Assembly (NCBI GenBank): GCA_021160085.1
Contig: JAGHDE010000146.1
Span: forward strand, 1-8,939
DNA length: 8,939 nucleotides
Reading direction: 5' to 3'
Origin: Pseudomonadota bacterium
GTDB lineage: Bacteria > Desulfobacterota > WTBG01 > JAGOGO01
Part shown: one piece after another, positions 1 to 7,369 of the stretch
Position numbering within the stretch: the first letter of the stretch is position 1
How the letters are laid out: the number at the start of each line of letters is the position of its first letter
Position numbers and translations under genes: made by a program
The notes under the pieces: generated by a model
Databases searched by the model: none
What the model saw: the letters and a program-made list of their open reading frames with translations, nothing else
What the model was told of the DNA's origin: nothing

Positions 1-17
1 AGCATCCTTTGGATGTT
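1..17 (+). terminator. Weak hairpin, possible end of an upstream transcript
   Basis: AGCATCC and GGATGTT can pair around a three-base TTT loop (seven pairs including one G-T), and T residues run to position 19. The stem is short and the T tract is only four bases, so this is at best a weak intrinsic terminator. It lies at the edge of the window, so its upstream context cannot be seen. Confidence 0.2.
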
Positions 18-62
18 TTGTAAAGCCTTACATTAATTTACCAGGAACGACTGATTTTAAAA

Positions 63-104
63 TTGATTGATTATATTTGTCTAATTTGTAATAATATTTA
101 GATA
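63..104 (+). promoter_or_regulatory. Candidate promoter for the pheA-hisC-tyrA group
   Basis: The leader before pheA is very AT-rich. Two sigma-70-like pairings are possible: TTGATT (67-72) with TAATAA (89-94) at 16 bp, or TTGTCT (77-82) with TAGATA (99-104) at 16 bp. Neither is a consensus match, and AT-rich DNA yields such hexamers by chance. Support comes mainly from position: no gene is evident upstream in the window and pheA is the first gene of a co-directional run. I see no riboswitch or T-box-like structure, although only 136 bases are available. Confidence 0.3.
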
Positions 105-136
105 AATAAAAACAAGCTAAACAATAAAGGAATCCA

Positions 137-1213
137 ATGTCTTCTGAAAATCAAATTAAAGAATTTCGGGAAAAAATTAATAAGATTGACGAACAGATAA
201 TAGACCTCATATCAAAGCGGGCTTATTTAGCCCAAGATATTTGGGATATCAAAAAAAAGGAGCGAATAGAACCGTATGCTGCCAATCGAGAGAAATTAAT
301 ATATCAAAGGTTAGAAAAACTCAACCAAGGCCCTCTTCCCAATGAAGACATCCAGACAATTTTTCGCGAGATTATTTCAGCATGTTTGTCACTGGAAAAA
401 TCACTGAAAATTACCTCCCTGGGACCAGAGGCCACCTTTACCCACCAGGCCGCCCTAAGCCGGTTTGGCCAAGCCCCTCAATATATCCAGATTCCCACCA
501 TTGATGGGATTTTTGGGGAGGTAGAAAAAAGACGATGTGATTATGGAGTCGTGCCAATTGAAAATTCCACTGAAGGGTCGGTCTATCGAACCCTTGATAT
601 GTTCATTGAAAGTCCTTTAAAAATTTGCGGGGAAATTTCTTTGGAAATTTCCCTCTACCTTTTGAGTTCTGCCGACAAAATCGAAAACATCAAAAAAATA
701 TATTCACACCCCCAGGCCCTGGCTCAGTGCAACCTCTGGTTAACAAACAATCTACCTGACATACCAATCCATCCGGTATCAAGCACGGCAATGGCTGCTA
801 AAAAAGCTGCGGATGAGCCCAAGGCTGGAGCTATCGCCAGCAAAGTTTCAGCCCCAGTCTATAACTTAAAAATCCTCAAAGAAAAAATCGAAGACTATAC
901 CAATAATTTTACCCGATTCTGGGTGATCGGGCATAAAAGTCCAGAAAAAAGCGGGCACGATAAAACATCACTCATGTTTTCCATAAAACATGAGGCTGGC
1001 GCTCTCTATGAAATAATTTACCCGTTTTCAAACTATGGGATCAACATGACCAAAATTGAATCTCGACCGTTCAAGAAGCATCCCTGGGAATATTTTTTCT
1101 TTGTTGATGTGGAAGGACACATATCTGATAACAATCTAAAATCTTCTTTAAAAGAAATAAAAAAACTGGTTAACTTTATAAAAGTTTTAGGATCTTATCC
1201 CCGTAGTGTATAA
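137..1213 (+). CDS. pheA: Bifunctional chorismate mutase / prephenate dehydratase (P-protein)
   Basis: This cytoplasmic enzyme converts chorismate to prephenate and then to phenylpyruvate, the precursor of phenylalanine. Residues 1-88 form an AroQ-type mutase domain. R11, R28, K39 and R51 fall at the same numbers as the E. coli P-protein active-site residues, with E87 near the position of E. coli Q88. The dehydratase domain spans about 91-268, with GPEATFTHQAA (96-106), VVPIENSTEG (138-147), SHPQA (190-194) and the catalytic TRF (259-261). An ACT domain follows (about 276-350) with GALY (288-291) and ESRP (308-311), the Phe-binding motifs, so feedback inhibition by phenylalanine is expected. 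The 358-aa length is normal for the fusion. The ATG at 137 has AAAGGA five bases upstream. hisC follows after 49 bases. Identification is secure; allosteric behaviour is inferred from the motifs. Confidence 0.97.
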   Translation: MSSENQIKEFREKINKIDEQIIDLISKRAYLAQDIWDIKKKERIEPYAANREKLIYQRLEKLNQGPLPNEDIQTIFREIISACLSLEKSLKITSLGPEATFTHQAALSRFGQAPQYIQIPTIDGIFGEVEKRRCDYGVVPIENSTEGSVYRTLDMFIESPLKICGEISLEISLYLLSSADKIENIKKIYSHPQALAQCNLWLTNNLPDIPIHPVSSTAMAAKKAADEPKAGAIASKVSAPVYNLKILKEKIEDYTNNFTRFWVIGHKSPEKSGHDKTSLMFSIKHEAGALYEIIYPFSNYGINMTKIESRPFKKHPWEYFFFVDVEGHISDNNLKSSLKEIKKLVNFIKVLGSYPRSV

Positions 1214-1262
1214 ACGAAAAGCTGAAAAAACAGAAAAATGAAAGTTCAGAGGACATAACAGG

Positions 1263-2369
1263 ATGACAAACGTCAAACAATTGGTAAGCGATGGAATCAA
1301 AAAAATCACTCCCTATGTTCCGGGAAAGCCACTGGAAGAATTAGAGCGGGAATATGGAATAGCAGGCGCGATCAAAATGGCTTCCAATGAAAACCCTTTA
1401 GGGCCTTCTCCAAAGGCTGTAAAGGCCATAGAAAATCATCTAAGCACCATCCATCGGTACCCTGACGCTAACAGTAACGCACTCAAGGAAATGCTATCAA
1501 AAAAACTTGGGGTTTCTCAAGAGTCTATTATACCGGCTAATGGTTCCAATGAAATTATTGAATTCTCTCTTAAAGCTTTCCTGAGACCGGGATATGAAGT
1601 TATAATACCAGAACCGACATTTTCTCTTTATACCAAATTTACCCAGGCCATGGATGGAATTCCGGTCAAGGTTCCATTGAAAAAATTCTCGGTTGATTTA
1701 AAATCTGTTAGAGAAAAAATCGGGCCCAAAACACGCATTATCTTTATTAATAATCCCAATAATCCCACTGGCACCATAATTAAAAAAAATGAGTTTGAAG
1801 ATTTCCTTCACTCCATCCCGGAAAGTATAGTTATTATTTTAGATGAAGCTTATGGAGAGTTTGTCACCGACCCTGATTTCCCGCGAGGTGATTGTTATCT
1901 AAATGGTCCTCGATGGATCATAACAATGAGAACGTTTTCCAAGGTTTATGGATTAGCGGGATTGCGGATAGGCTATGGACTGGCATCCCGAGAGCTGACT
2001 CACTATCTAAATAAGATTCGCCAGCCTTTTAATGTTAATTCCCTGGCACAGGCAGCAGCATGTGCGGCTTTAGATGACGACCAACATCTCAAAAAAACTC
2101 TTCGGATTGTTGCCGAAGGCCTGAACTATCTTTACCAAAACCTTGATCAGTTGAAGTTAGAATATATCCCGACTCAGGCGAATTATTTAATGGTAAAAGT
2201 GGGCGACAATTGCGACAAAGTGTACGAGCTAATGCTTAGAGAAGGCGTTATTGTGAGACCATTAAGTTCCTTTGGCTTTTCTGAATATATCCGGGTTAGT
2301 GTGGGGAACCAGCAGGAAAATGAACGATTCATCGCCTCCTTAAAAAAAGTTCTTCAATATTCTAACTAA
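1263..2369 (+). CDS. hisC: Histidinol-phosphate / aromatic aminotransferase (PLP, fold type I)
   Basis: A class I/II PLP-dependent aminotransferase of the HisC family, 368 aa, the usual length. Visible motifs are SNENPLGPSP (41-50), RYPD (65-68), NNPNNPTG (163-170), DEAYGEF (194-200), the Schiff-base lysine K227 in TFSKVYGLAGLRIGY (224-238), R332 in VRPL, and the carboxylate-binding R344 in EYIRVSVG. HisC enzymes transaminate imidazole-acetol phosphate with glutamate, and many also act on phenylpyruvate and 4-hydroxyphenylpyruvate. Placement between pheA and tyrA, with no other his gene in view, suggests the aromatic reaction matters here; it may serve both pathways. The ATG at 1263 is preceded by AGAGGA (1248-1253) at nine bases. 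tyrA starts only eight bases after the stop. The family is certain, the substrate less so. Confidence 0.93.
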   Translation: MTNVKQLVSDGIKKITPYVPGKPLEELEREYGIAGAIKMASNENPLGPSPKAVKAIENHLSTIHRYPDANSNALKEMLSKKLGVSQESIIPANGSNEIIEFSLKAFLRPGYEVIIPEPTFSLYTKFTQAMDGIPVKVPLKKFSVDLKSVREKIGPKTRIIFINNPNNPTGTIIKKNEFEDFLHSIPESIVIILDEAYGEFVTDPDFPRGDCYLNGPRWIITMRTFSKVYGLAGLRIGYGLASRELTHYLNKIRQPFNVNSLAQAAACAALDDDQHLKKTLRIVAEGLNYLYQNLDQLKLEYIPTQANYLMVKVGDNCDKVYELMLREGVIVRPLSSFGFSEYIRVSVGNQQENERFIASLKKVLQYSN

Positions 2370-2377
2370 TTGAAACA

Positions 2378-3247
2378 ATGACTGTTTTTAATAAGGCAAC
2401 AATAATAGGGGTCGGCCTGATTGGAGGGTCGCTTGCTCTTGCCGCTCGTGAAAAAGGGCTGTTCAATCATATAATTGGAATTGGTCGAACACCTGACAAC
2501 ATACGAAAGGCTAAAGAATTAGGAGTGATAGACGATTATACCGTCGATCTTACCCAAGGGGTAAAAGATGCTGACCTGGTCATAATAGCCACTCCAGTAG
2601 GCACTATTGTCTCTTTGATTGAAAAGATGCTTCCTTATCTTAAAAAAGGAGCAATAATTACCGACGTTGGCAGTGTTAAAGAGGAAATTACAAACAGGGT
2701 CGATGACTTTCATTTATCCACCGTTAACTTTGTGGGTGGCCACCCTATTGCCGGAACAGAAAACTCCGGTGTAGAAGCAGCCTTTCCTGATCTGTTCAAA
2801 GGAAAAAAATGTTGCCTTACCCCCTCAAAACAAACCAATCCTTCTGCACTGAAAAAAATTAAAGATTTATGGACCGCGGTTGGTTCTGAAGTGATTCTTA
2901 TGGAAAGTGCAGTTCATGACAGAACTTTAGGGGCTGTCAGCCACCTCCCACATTTTATCGCTTTCAGCCTGGTTAATTTTCTCAACGACATTGACCAGTC
3001 CAAGGAAAGGATATTTGATTTTTCAGCCGGGGGGTTAAAAGACATTACCCGAATAGCTGCCAGCCACCCGGTCATGTGGAAGGATATTGCATTAATGAAC
3101 AAAACTCAAATTGTGGATATTATAGAAAAGTATCAGAAAGAACTTAACTCTTTTAAAAAGCTTATAAAAAAAGAAGATTCAAATGGCTTGTTTCAAAAAG
3201 TCCAGAAAGCACGTAATATTCAGCGAAATATCATCGGGAAAACTTGA
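2378..3247 (+). CDS. tyrA: Prephenate dehydrogenase (TyrA family)
   Basis: Oxidatively decarboxylates prephenate (possibly arogenate) to the tyrosine precursor. The N-terminal Rossmann fold shows GVGLIGGS (11-18). The catalytic domain shows DVGSVK (96-101), GGHPIAGTE (120-128), AVHDRTLGAVSHLPH (178-192) and a conserved Arg at 225 in DITRIAASHP, matching the TyrA family. At 289 aa it is a monofunctional short form with no mutase domain and no ACT domain, so tyrosine feedback through ACT is not expected. The end of beta-strand 2 reads GIGRTP (34-39): the acidic residue typical of NAD-binding enzymes is replaced by Gly followed by Arg, hinting at NADP preference. The ATG at 2378 lacks a Shine-Dalgarno sequence and lies eight bases after hisC, so translation probably depends on reinitiation. 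A 159-bp gap follows. Confidence 0.95.
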   Translation: MTVFNKATIIGVGLIGGSLALAAREKGLFNHIIGIGRTPDNIRKAKELGVIDDYTVDLTQGVKDADLVIIATPVGTIVSLIEKMLPYLKKGAIITDVGSVKEEITNRVDDFHLSTVNFVGGHPIAGTENSGVEAAFPDLFKGKKCCLTPSKQTNPSALKKIKDLWTAVGSEVILMESAVHDRTLGAVSHLPHFIAFSLVNFLNDIDQSKERIFDFSAGGLKDITRIAASHPVMWKDIALMNKTQIVDIIEKYQKELNSFKKLIKKEDSNGLFQKVQKARNIQRNIIGKT

Positions 3248-3262
3248 TTTTGAAATTTGTTC

Positions 3263-3282
3263 CGCATTTCTCTCTGCGTTTT
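3263..3282 (+). terminator. Very weak hairpin with T run after tyrA
   Basis: CGCA (3263-3266) can pair with TGCG (3275-3278) across an eight-base loop, followed by TTTT (3279-3282). Four pairs are too few for an efficient terminator. It may at most attenuate read-through from tyrA into aroA. It is listed because it is the only terminator-like element in the gap. Confidence 0.15.
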
Positions 3283-3308
3283 ACGATTGGACAAAATAAA
3301 AAGCAAGG

Positions 3309-3410
3309 GTGATAGGAGGGTTGGATAAAAAGTTTGACAAATTGTTTAAAAATATATTATTCTATATATTTATTTTAAATTATTTATACAATTACAAAAT
3401 TAATAAATGA
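3309..3410 (+). CDS. Possible small leader ORF ahead of aroA (speculative)
   Basis: A reading frame opens after a TAA at 3297-3299 and closes with a TGA at 3408-3410 that overlaps the aroA start codon as ATGA. Possible starts are GTG at 3309 (33 codons) or TTG at 3321 (29 codons); neither has a well-placed ribosome site. The AGGAGGG at 3314-3320 lies inside the first form and touches the second start. From the TTG, 4 Phe and 4 Tyr occur among 29 residues, which would suit a leader peptide sensing aromatic amino acids. Such composition is also what very AT-rich DNA gives by chance. I recognise no family. It competes with the promoter reading of the same bases. Confidence 0.15.
   Translation: MIGGLDKKFDKLFKNILFYIFILNYLYNYKINK
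3314..3320 (+). promoter_or_regulatory. Orphan strong Shine-Dalgarno-like AGGAGGG
   Basis: A near-perfect anti-16S complement lies 86 bases before the aroA ATG, too far to serve it. TTG codons follow at 3321 (no spacing) and at 3334 (13 bases; 14 codons in another frame). It may be chance, a relic, or the initiation site of a short leader peptide. Confidence 0.3.
3334..3363 (+). promoter_or_regulatory. Candidate internal promoter for aroA-cmk-rpsA
   Basis: TTGACA (3334-3339) is a perfect -35 hexamer. Possible -10 elements are TATTCT (3358-3363) at 18 bp spacing or TATTAT (3355-3360) at 15 bp; the first is closer to optimal. The tract that follows to the aroA ATG has about four G/C bases in 66 and would melt easily. 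A transcript from here would have a leader of roughly 35-40 bases and would give cmk and rpsA expression independent of the pheA-tyrA genes. This is motif-based inference only. Confidence 0.5.
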
Positions 3411-4693
3411 AGAGCATCACCGTTCATAAAAAAAAGTGCTTAAAAGGGGAATTTTATCCTCCGGGAGACAAGTCGATTTCCCATCGGACTATAATGCTGG
3501 GTTCCATAGCTGATGGCAAAACCCATCTGACCAATTTTTGCTCTGGCGAAGACACGTTACGAACAGTTCAAGCATTCCAATCATTAGGAATAAAAATAGA
3601 GAGAAACGGAACTGAGCACACTGTTTGGGGGAAAGGTTTAAATGGTCTCCAAGAGCCACAGAATATTATTGATGCTGGAAATTCGGGAACAACCGTCCGC
3701 TTGATAACGGGACTGCTTAGTGGCCAAAACTTCTTTTCGGCCATTACCGGCGATGCTTCCCTTCGTAGTCGACCGATGAAACGAATAACCGATCCCATGA
3801 GAGCTATGGGAGCAAAGATTGATGGCCGAGGTGATGGTAATTTTGTGCCTCTCTCTATTCGGGGGGGCGCGCTTTCACCCATTCAATACCAACTGCCAGT
3901 TGCAAGCGCTCAGGTAAAATCAGCCATACTTTTAGGGGGGCTCTATGCTGACGGCATTACCGAAATTACAGAGCCGGTTCCATCAAGAGACCATACCGAA
4001 AGGATGTTATCGTCTATGGGGGCAACCATCGAAAGAGAAAAAACCACTGTCCGAATAAAAGGTTCCCCCCATTTAAAACCTTTCTCTTTCCGGATTCCTG
4101 GTGATATCTCATCTGCTGCCTTCTTAATTGTGGGTGCTATCCTTCTTCCTGGTTCTCATATTGTAATTCGCAAAGTAGGTGTAAACCTCCTTCGAACGGG
4201 AATTTTAGAAATATTAAAACAGATGGGAGCAAACATCGAAGTCATAAACCCTGAAGAGGAATGCGGCGAGCTGACGGCTGATGTAGTTGTAAAATCGTCA
4301 TCTCTCAAGGGTGTGAATATTACTGGAGATATTATTCCCCGGACCATTGACGAAATTCCAGTTGTAGCTGTTGCTGCTGCCCACGCTGAAGGAACAACCA
4401 TTATACGAAATGCAAAAGAATTAAGGGTAAAAGAGACCGATCGAATAGCTGCGGTCGTAAAAGGGCTGAAAAAATTTGGTGTCAAAGTGGAAGAGCTGAG
4501 CGATGGCATGGCAATCACCGGACAGAAAGAGCTTAAGGGGGCATCCGTTTTTAGTTACGGGGATCACCGCATTGCCATGGCCTTTATCATTGCAGGTTTA
4601 ACCGCTTCTGAAGAAACAACTGTTGTGGATACAGAACCAATTGAGACTTCTTTTCCTCAATTTATGGAATCATTGGATTCACTATTAGAATAA
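3407..4693 (+). CDS. aroA: 3-phosphoshikimate 1-carboxyvinyltransferase (EPSP synthase)
   Basis: Joins shikimate-3-phosphate and phosphoenolpyruvate to form EPSP, the penultimate step to chorismate, in the cytoplasm. The 428-aa protein has the expected motifs: PGDKSISHR (19-27, with K22 and R27), DAGNSGTTVRL (89-99), the GDASLRSRPM loop (115-124), SAQVKSA (167-173), catalytic D315 in TIDEIP, ELRVKETDR (338-346), YGDHRIAM (384-391) and ETSFP (413-417). The NSGT glycine equivalent to E. coli G96 is kept, while the E. coli P101 position is Leu, as in Bacillus- and CP4-like enzymes. In-frame TAA TAA directly precedes the ATG, so 3407 is the earliest possible start. No Shine-Dalgarno is present in its A/T-only leader. 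The stop overlaps the cmk start as TAATG. Confidence 0.97.
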   Translation: MKSITVHKKKCLKGEFYPPGDKSISHRTIMLGSIADGKTHLTNFCSGEDTLRTVQAFQSLGIKIERNGTEHTVWGKGLNGLQEPQNIIDAGNSGTTVRLITGLLSGQNFFSAITGDASLRSRPMKRITDPMRAMGAKIDGRGDGNFVPLSIRGGALSPIQYQLPVASAQVKSAILLGGLYADGITEITEPVPSRDHTERMLSSMGATIEREKTTVRIKGSPHLKPFSFRIPGDISSAAFLIVGAILLPGSHIVIRKVGVNLLRTGILEILKQMGANIEVINPEEECGELTADVVVKSSSLKGVNITGDIIPRTIDEIPVVAVAAAHAEGTTIIRNAKELRVKETDRIAAVVKGLKKFGVKVEELSDGMAITGQKELKGASVFSYGDHRIAMAFIIAGLTASEETTVVDTEPIETSFPQFMESLDSLLE

Positions 4694-5370
4694 TGATGCC
4701 GGTTATAACCATAGATGGGCCATCAGGGGCGGGAAAAAGCACTGTCAGTCGTAAACTGGCAACTATTTTGGGATATAAGTATATTGATTCAGGAGCCTTA
4801 TACCGAATTGTGGCACTGGAAACAATGCGCCGGCACATTGACGAAAACGATGATACCGCTCTTGCCCAAATTTGCAACAACATAGAAGTAACATTTTTTA
4901 ATGCCAACGGAAAACAGAAAATTATTTGCGGGGGGCACGATATTTCTGGTTTGATCCGCAAACCAGAAATAAGCATGCTTGCTTCCCGGTTGTCAGCCCG
5001 AAAGATTACCCGGGATTATCTTACCGCTTTACAGAGAAAAATGGCTGAGAATGAAAAGATAGTTTTGGAAGGAAGAGATGCAGGAACAGTGGTGTTTCCT
5101 TATGCAAAAATAAAGTTTTTTTTAGATGCCACCCCTGAAGAACGCGGGAAACGGAGATTTGAAGAATTAACCCTAAAGGGGTTGCAAGTAGATTTAAAAC
5201 AAATAACCCAGGATATAATTAAAAGAGATAATAATGACAGGTCACGGCGTTATGCTCCGTTGCTGCCAGCGTCAGATGCTGTGATCATAGATTCTACTGC
5301 AATGACCATTGATGAGGTCGTTGCAAGAATGATACAAACCATAAAACAAAAAAATGAGGAGTACAGTTGA
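4693..5370 (+). CDS. cmk: Cytidylate kinase
   Basis: Phosphorylates CMP and dCMP from ATP, recycling cytidine nucleotides. The 225-aa protein begins with the P-loop GPSGAGKST (9-17), followed by DSGALYR (32-38, NMP binding), GHDISGLIR (81-89, the usual GxDvt..IR motif), GRDAGT (127-132) and the LID motif RDNNDRSR (178-185). All match bacterial CMP kinases and the length is typical. The start is the first ATG of an ATGATG pair and shares one base with the aroA stop. No Shine-Dalgarno is seen, so translational coupling to aroA is likely. Either Met is possible. The stop is followed immediately by the rpsA ATG. In some related bacteria ispH lies between cmk and rpsA; here nothing intervenes. Confidence 0.97.
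   Translation: MMPVITIDGPSGAGKSTVSRKLATILGYKYIDSGALYRIVALETMRRHIDENDDTALAQICNNIEVTFFNANGKQKIICGGHDISGLIRKPEISMLASRLSARKITRDYLTALQRKMAENEKIVLEGRDAGTVVFPYAKIKFFLDATPEERGKRRFEELTLKGLQVDLKQITQDIIKRDNNDRSRRYAPLLPASDAVIIDSTAMTIDEVVARMIQTIKQKNEEYS
5356..5361 (+). promoter_or_regulatory. Shine-Dalgarno of rpsA within the end of cmk
   Basis: GAGGAG lies nine bases before the rpsA ATG and inside the last cmk codons. It fixes the rpsA start at 5371 and is among the clearest ribosome sites in the window, fitting the high demand for S1. Confidence 0.75.
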
Positions 5371-7341
5371 ATGGATAATACCGAAGCCCCTATCCAGGAA
5401 AAAGAGATGCAGCCAGAAATTAAGCAGTCCGATAAGCCGAAAAATGAACCGGAAGAATCCTACGAAATGATGACCCAGCTTTATGAAGAAACCCTAAAAG
5501 ATATTCAAGAAGGAGAGGTCGTTAAGGGAACAGTCATCAAGATTACGCCGGATTACGTTCTGGTTGATGTGGGATATAAATCAGAAGGCCAAATCTCAAC
5601 CAATGAATTTAAAAATGAAGAAAGAGAGATCCTGGTAAAAGAAGGTGATCAGATAGATGTTCTCTTGGAAAAGAGGGAAGATGACGAAGGACTGATTGTA
5701 CTCTCAAAAACTAAAGCTGATCAGGCTAAGGTATGGGATCTAATTGGAAAAGCCTCCGAAAATAATGAGTTGGTGGAAGGCAAAATACTCTCCCGAATAA
5801 AAGGTGGCCTTTCAGTTGACATTGGAGTAAAAGCATTTCTTCCTGGTTCTCAGATCGACCTTCACCCTATCCAAGACATGGATAAATTGCTTGGACAAAC
5901 ATTTAAATTTAAAGTTCTTAAGTTTAACAAAAAAAGAGGAAATATTGTAATTTCCCGGCGAGCTATTCTGGAAAAAGAACGAGAAAGCCAACGAGCAGAG
6001 ACCTTTGAAAAGTTAGAAGAAGGAAGCATTGTTGAGGGAGTAATCAAAAACATCACCGATTACGGGGTATTTATTGATCTGGGAGGAGTCGACGGGCTCT
6101 TGCATATTACAGATATGTCATGGGGACGGGTAAATCATCCATCAGAGCTGTTTTCCCTCGGCGCCACGATCTCGGTAAAAGTAATTAATATGGATAAAGA
6201 GAAAGGCCGGGTTTCTTTAGGATTAAAACAAATGATCCCTGATCCTTGGATCAATGCTGAAAAAACATACCCCGTTGGTAAACGAGTAACTGGTAAAGTA
6301 GTAAGCATTACCAGTTATGGCATTTTTATGGAGCTGGAAAAGGGAATTGAGGGGCTTATCCATATTTCGGAAATATCCTGGACAAGGAAAATTCGCCATC
6401 CTTCACAAATAGTCTGTTTGAATGATGAGGTTGAAGGAGTTGTTCTTAGTGCAGACAGTTCAAAAAGAAGAACTTCTTTAGGCATAAAGCAGTTAGAACC
6501 TAATCCGTGGACTCTCGTCAAAGAAAAATACCCGGTGGGAACAATTATTGAGGGAACTATTAAAAATATCACCGATTTTGGTTTGTTTGTGGGCATTGAT
6601 GAGGGTATTGATGGTTTGATACACATTTCTGATTTTTCCTGGACAAAGAAAATCAAACATCCTGCCGAATTATATAAAAAAGGAGAAAAAGTCCAGGCTA
6701 TTGTACTCAATATTGATGAAAGGAATGAACGCTTTTCTATCGGAATCAAACAGCTTGAAAAAGATCCCTGGGAGGGTATTGACCAAAAGTATTCTTCTGG
6801 ACAACTGGTTGAAGGAAAAGTTACCAATATTACTGCATTTGGTATATTTCTGGAGTTGTCTACAGGAATCGAAGGCCTTATTCACATTTCCGAAATCGAT
6901 AAATCTAAAGCGGAAAAAATTTCTGAGCTTATTAAGATAGGAGATTCGCTAAAAGCTCTCATTATCAATATAGACGAGCGGGGGAAAAAAATCGGGTTAA
7001 GCCTAAAAGAACTCGAAAAAAATAGTGAAAAATCTGAAGCCAAAAAATATATATATCAACAAACATCAACCGAGGCATCATTAGGAGAAATATTAGAGAA
7101 CAAGGTGCCAGGGTTTCCCAATGCTGAAAAAAAAGAACCCGAAGAACCATCGGCCTCTGACAGTTCCATCGAAAAACTTGAAACAAAATTAAGTCAAGAA
7201 GACTCTGAAGAGGCTGAAGCTAAACCTGAGAATGAAGCTGAAGCTAAACCTGAGGCTGAAGCTAAGGCAGCCTCTTTAACTGAACCGGCGGACATATCTT
7301 CCGAGGATTCAATTGACTCAGAGTCAGCGGAAAAAAAATAA
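5371..7341 (+). CDS. rpsA: Ribosomal protein S1 (bS1), six S1 domains
   Basis: S1 binds A/U-rich mRNA on the 30S subunit and promotes initiation. Six OB-fold S1 repeats can be read at about 46-113, 132-196, 216-286, 303-373, 390-460 and 477-547. Repeats 3-6 carry strong signatures such as ITDYGVF (228-234), DGLLHITDMSW (241-251), EGLIHISEISW (327-337) and DGLIHISDFSW (414-424); repeats 1-2 are divergent, as in ribosome-docking domains of other S1 proteins. At 656 aa it exceeds E. coli S1 (557 aa). The excess is an acidic N-terminal extension of about 45 residues and a Glu/Lys/Ala-rich tail of about 109 residues (548-656) with EAEAKPE-type repeats. The start abuts the cmk stop and has GAGGAG nine bases upstream. 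sppA follows after 28 bases with no terminator. Confidence 0.97.
   Translation: MDNTEAPIQEKEMQPEIKQSDKPKNEPEESYEMMTQLYEETLKDIQEGEVVKGTVIKITPDYVLVDVGYKSEGQISTNEFKNEEREILVKEGDQIDVLLEKREDDEGLIVLSKTKADQAKVWDLIGKASENNELVEGKILSRIKGGLSVDIGVKAFLPGSQIDLHPIQDMDKLLGQTFKFKVLKFNKKRGNIVISRRAILEKERESQRAETFEKLEEGSIVEGVIKNITDYGVFIDLGGVDGLLHITDMSWGRVNHPSELFSLGATISVKVINMDKEKGRVSLGLKQMIPDPWINAEKTYPVGKRVTGKVVSITSYGIFMELEKGIEGLIHISEISWTRKIRHPSQIVCLNDEVEGVVLSADSSKRRTSLGIKQLEPNPWTLVKEKYPVGTIIEGTIKNITDFGLFVGIDEGIDGLIHISDFSWTKKIKHPAELYKKGEKVQAIVLNIDERNERFSIGIKQLEKDPWEGIDQKYSSGQLVEGKVTNITAFGIFLELSTGIEGLIHISEIDKSKAEKISELIKIGDSLKALIINIDERGKKIGLSLKELEKNSEKSEAKKYIYQQTSTEASLGEILENKVPGFPNAEKKEPEEPSASDSSIEKLETKLSQEDSEEAEAKPENEAEAKPEAEAKAASLTEPADISSEDSIDSESAEKK
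7213..7266 (+). repeat. Short tandem repeat in the S1 C-terminal tail
   Basis: GCTGAAGCTAAACCTGAG occurs at 7213-7230 and again identically at 7237-7254, 24 bases apart. A truncated third copy, GCTGAAGCTAAG, follows at 7255-7266. In frame they encode an Ala-Glu-Ala-Lys-Pro-Glu unit in the disordered tail. Identity at the third codon positions points to recent duplication and possible length variation between strains. Confidence 0.85.
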
Positions 7342-7369
7342 TAGCTATCGTTGTAACCAAAAACAATAA

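Noticed and set aside
2..70. Open frame of 22 codons ending in TGA at 68-70, possible C-terminus of an upstream gene
   Set aside because: Too short to judge, no recognisable motif, and the candidate pheA promoter begins within it. It cannot be supported without upstream sequence.
251..262. A_AAA_AAG slippery heptamer in frame within pheA, followed by a GGAG
   Set aside because: It matches the -1 frameshift heptamer in the correct phase, but a -1 shift gives only a short product ending at 343-345 inside the mutase domain. Lys runs are common in this A-rich genome, and no stimulatory stem is evident.
6315..6827. 170-codon open frame on the minus strand inside rpsA
   Set aside because: It is antisense to well-conserved S1 domains, has no ribosome site or recognisable domain, and is explained by codon bias of the sense gene. 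The same applies to the other minus-strand frames under tyrA, aroA, cmk, rpsA, sppA and the glycosylase.
7331..7341. Run of eight A bases just before the rpsA stop as a slippage site
   Set aside because: Slippage would only alter the final residues of a disordered tail, and the adjoining sequence shows no conserved extension.
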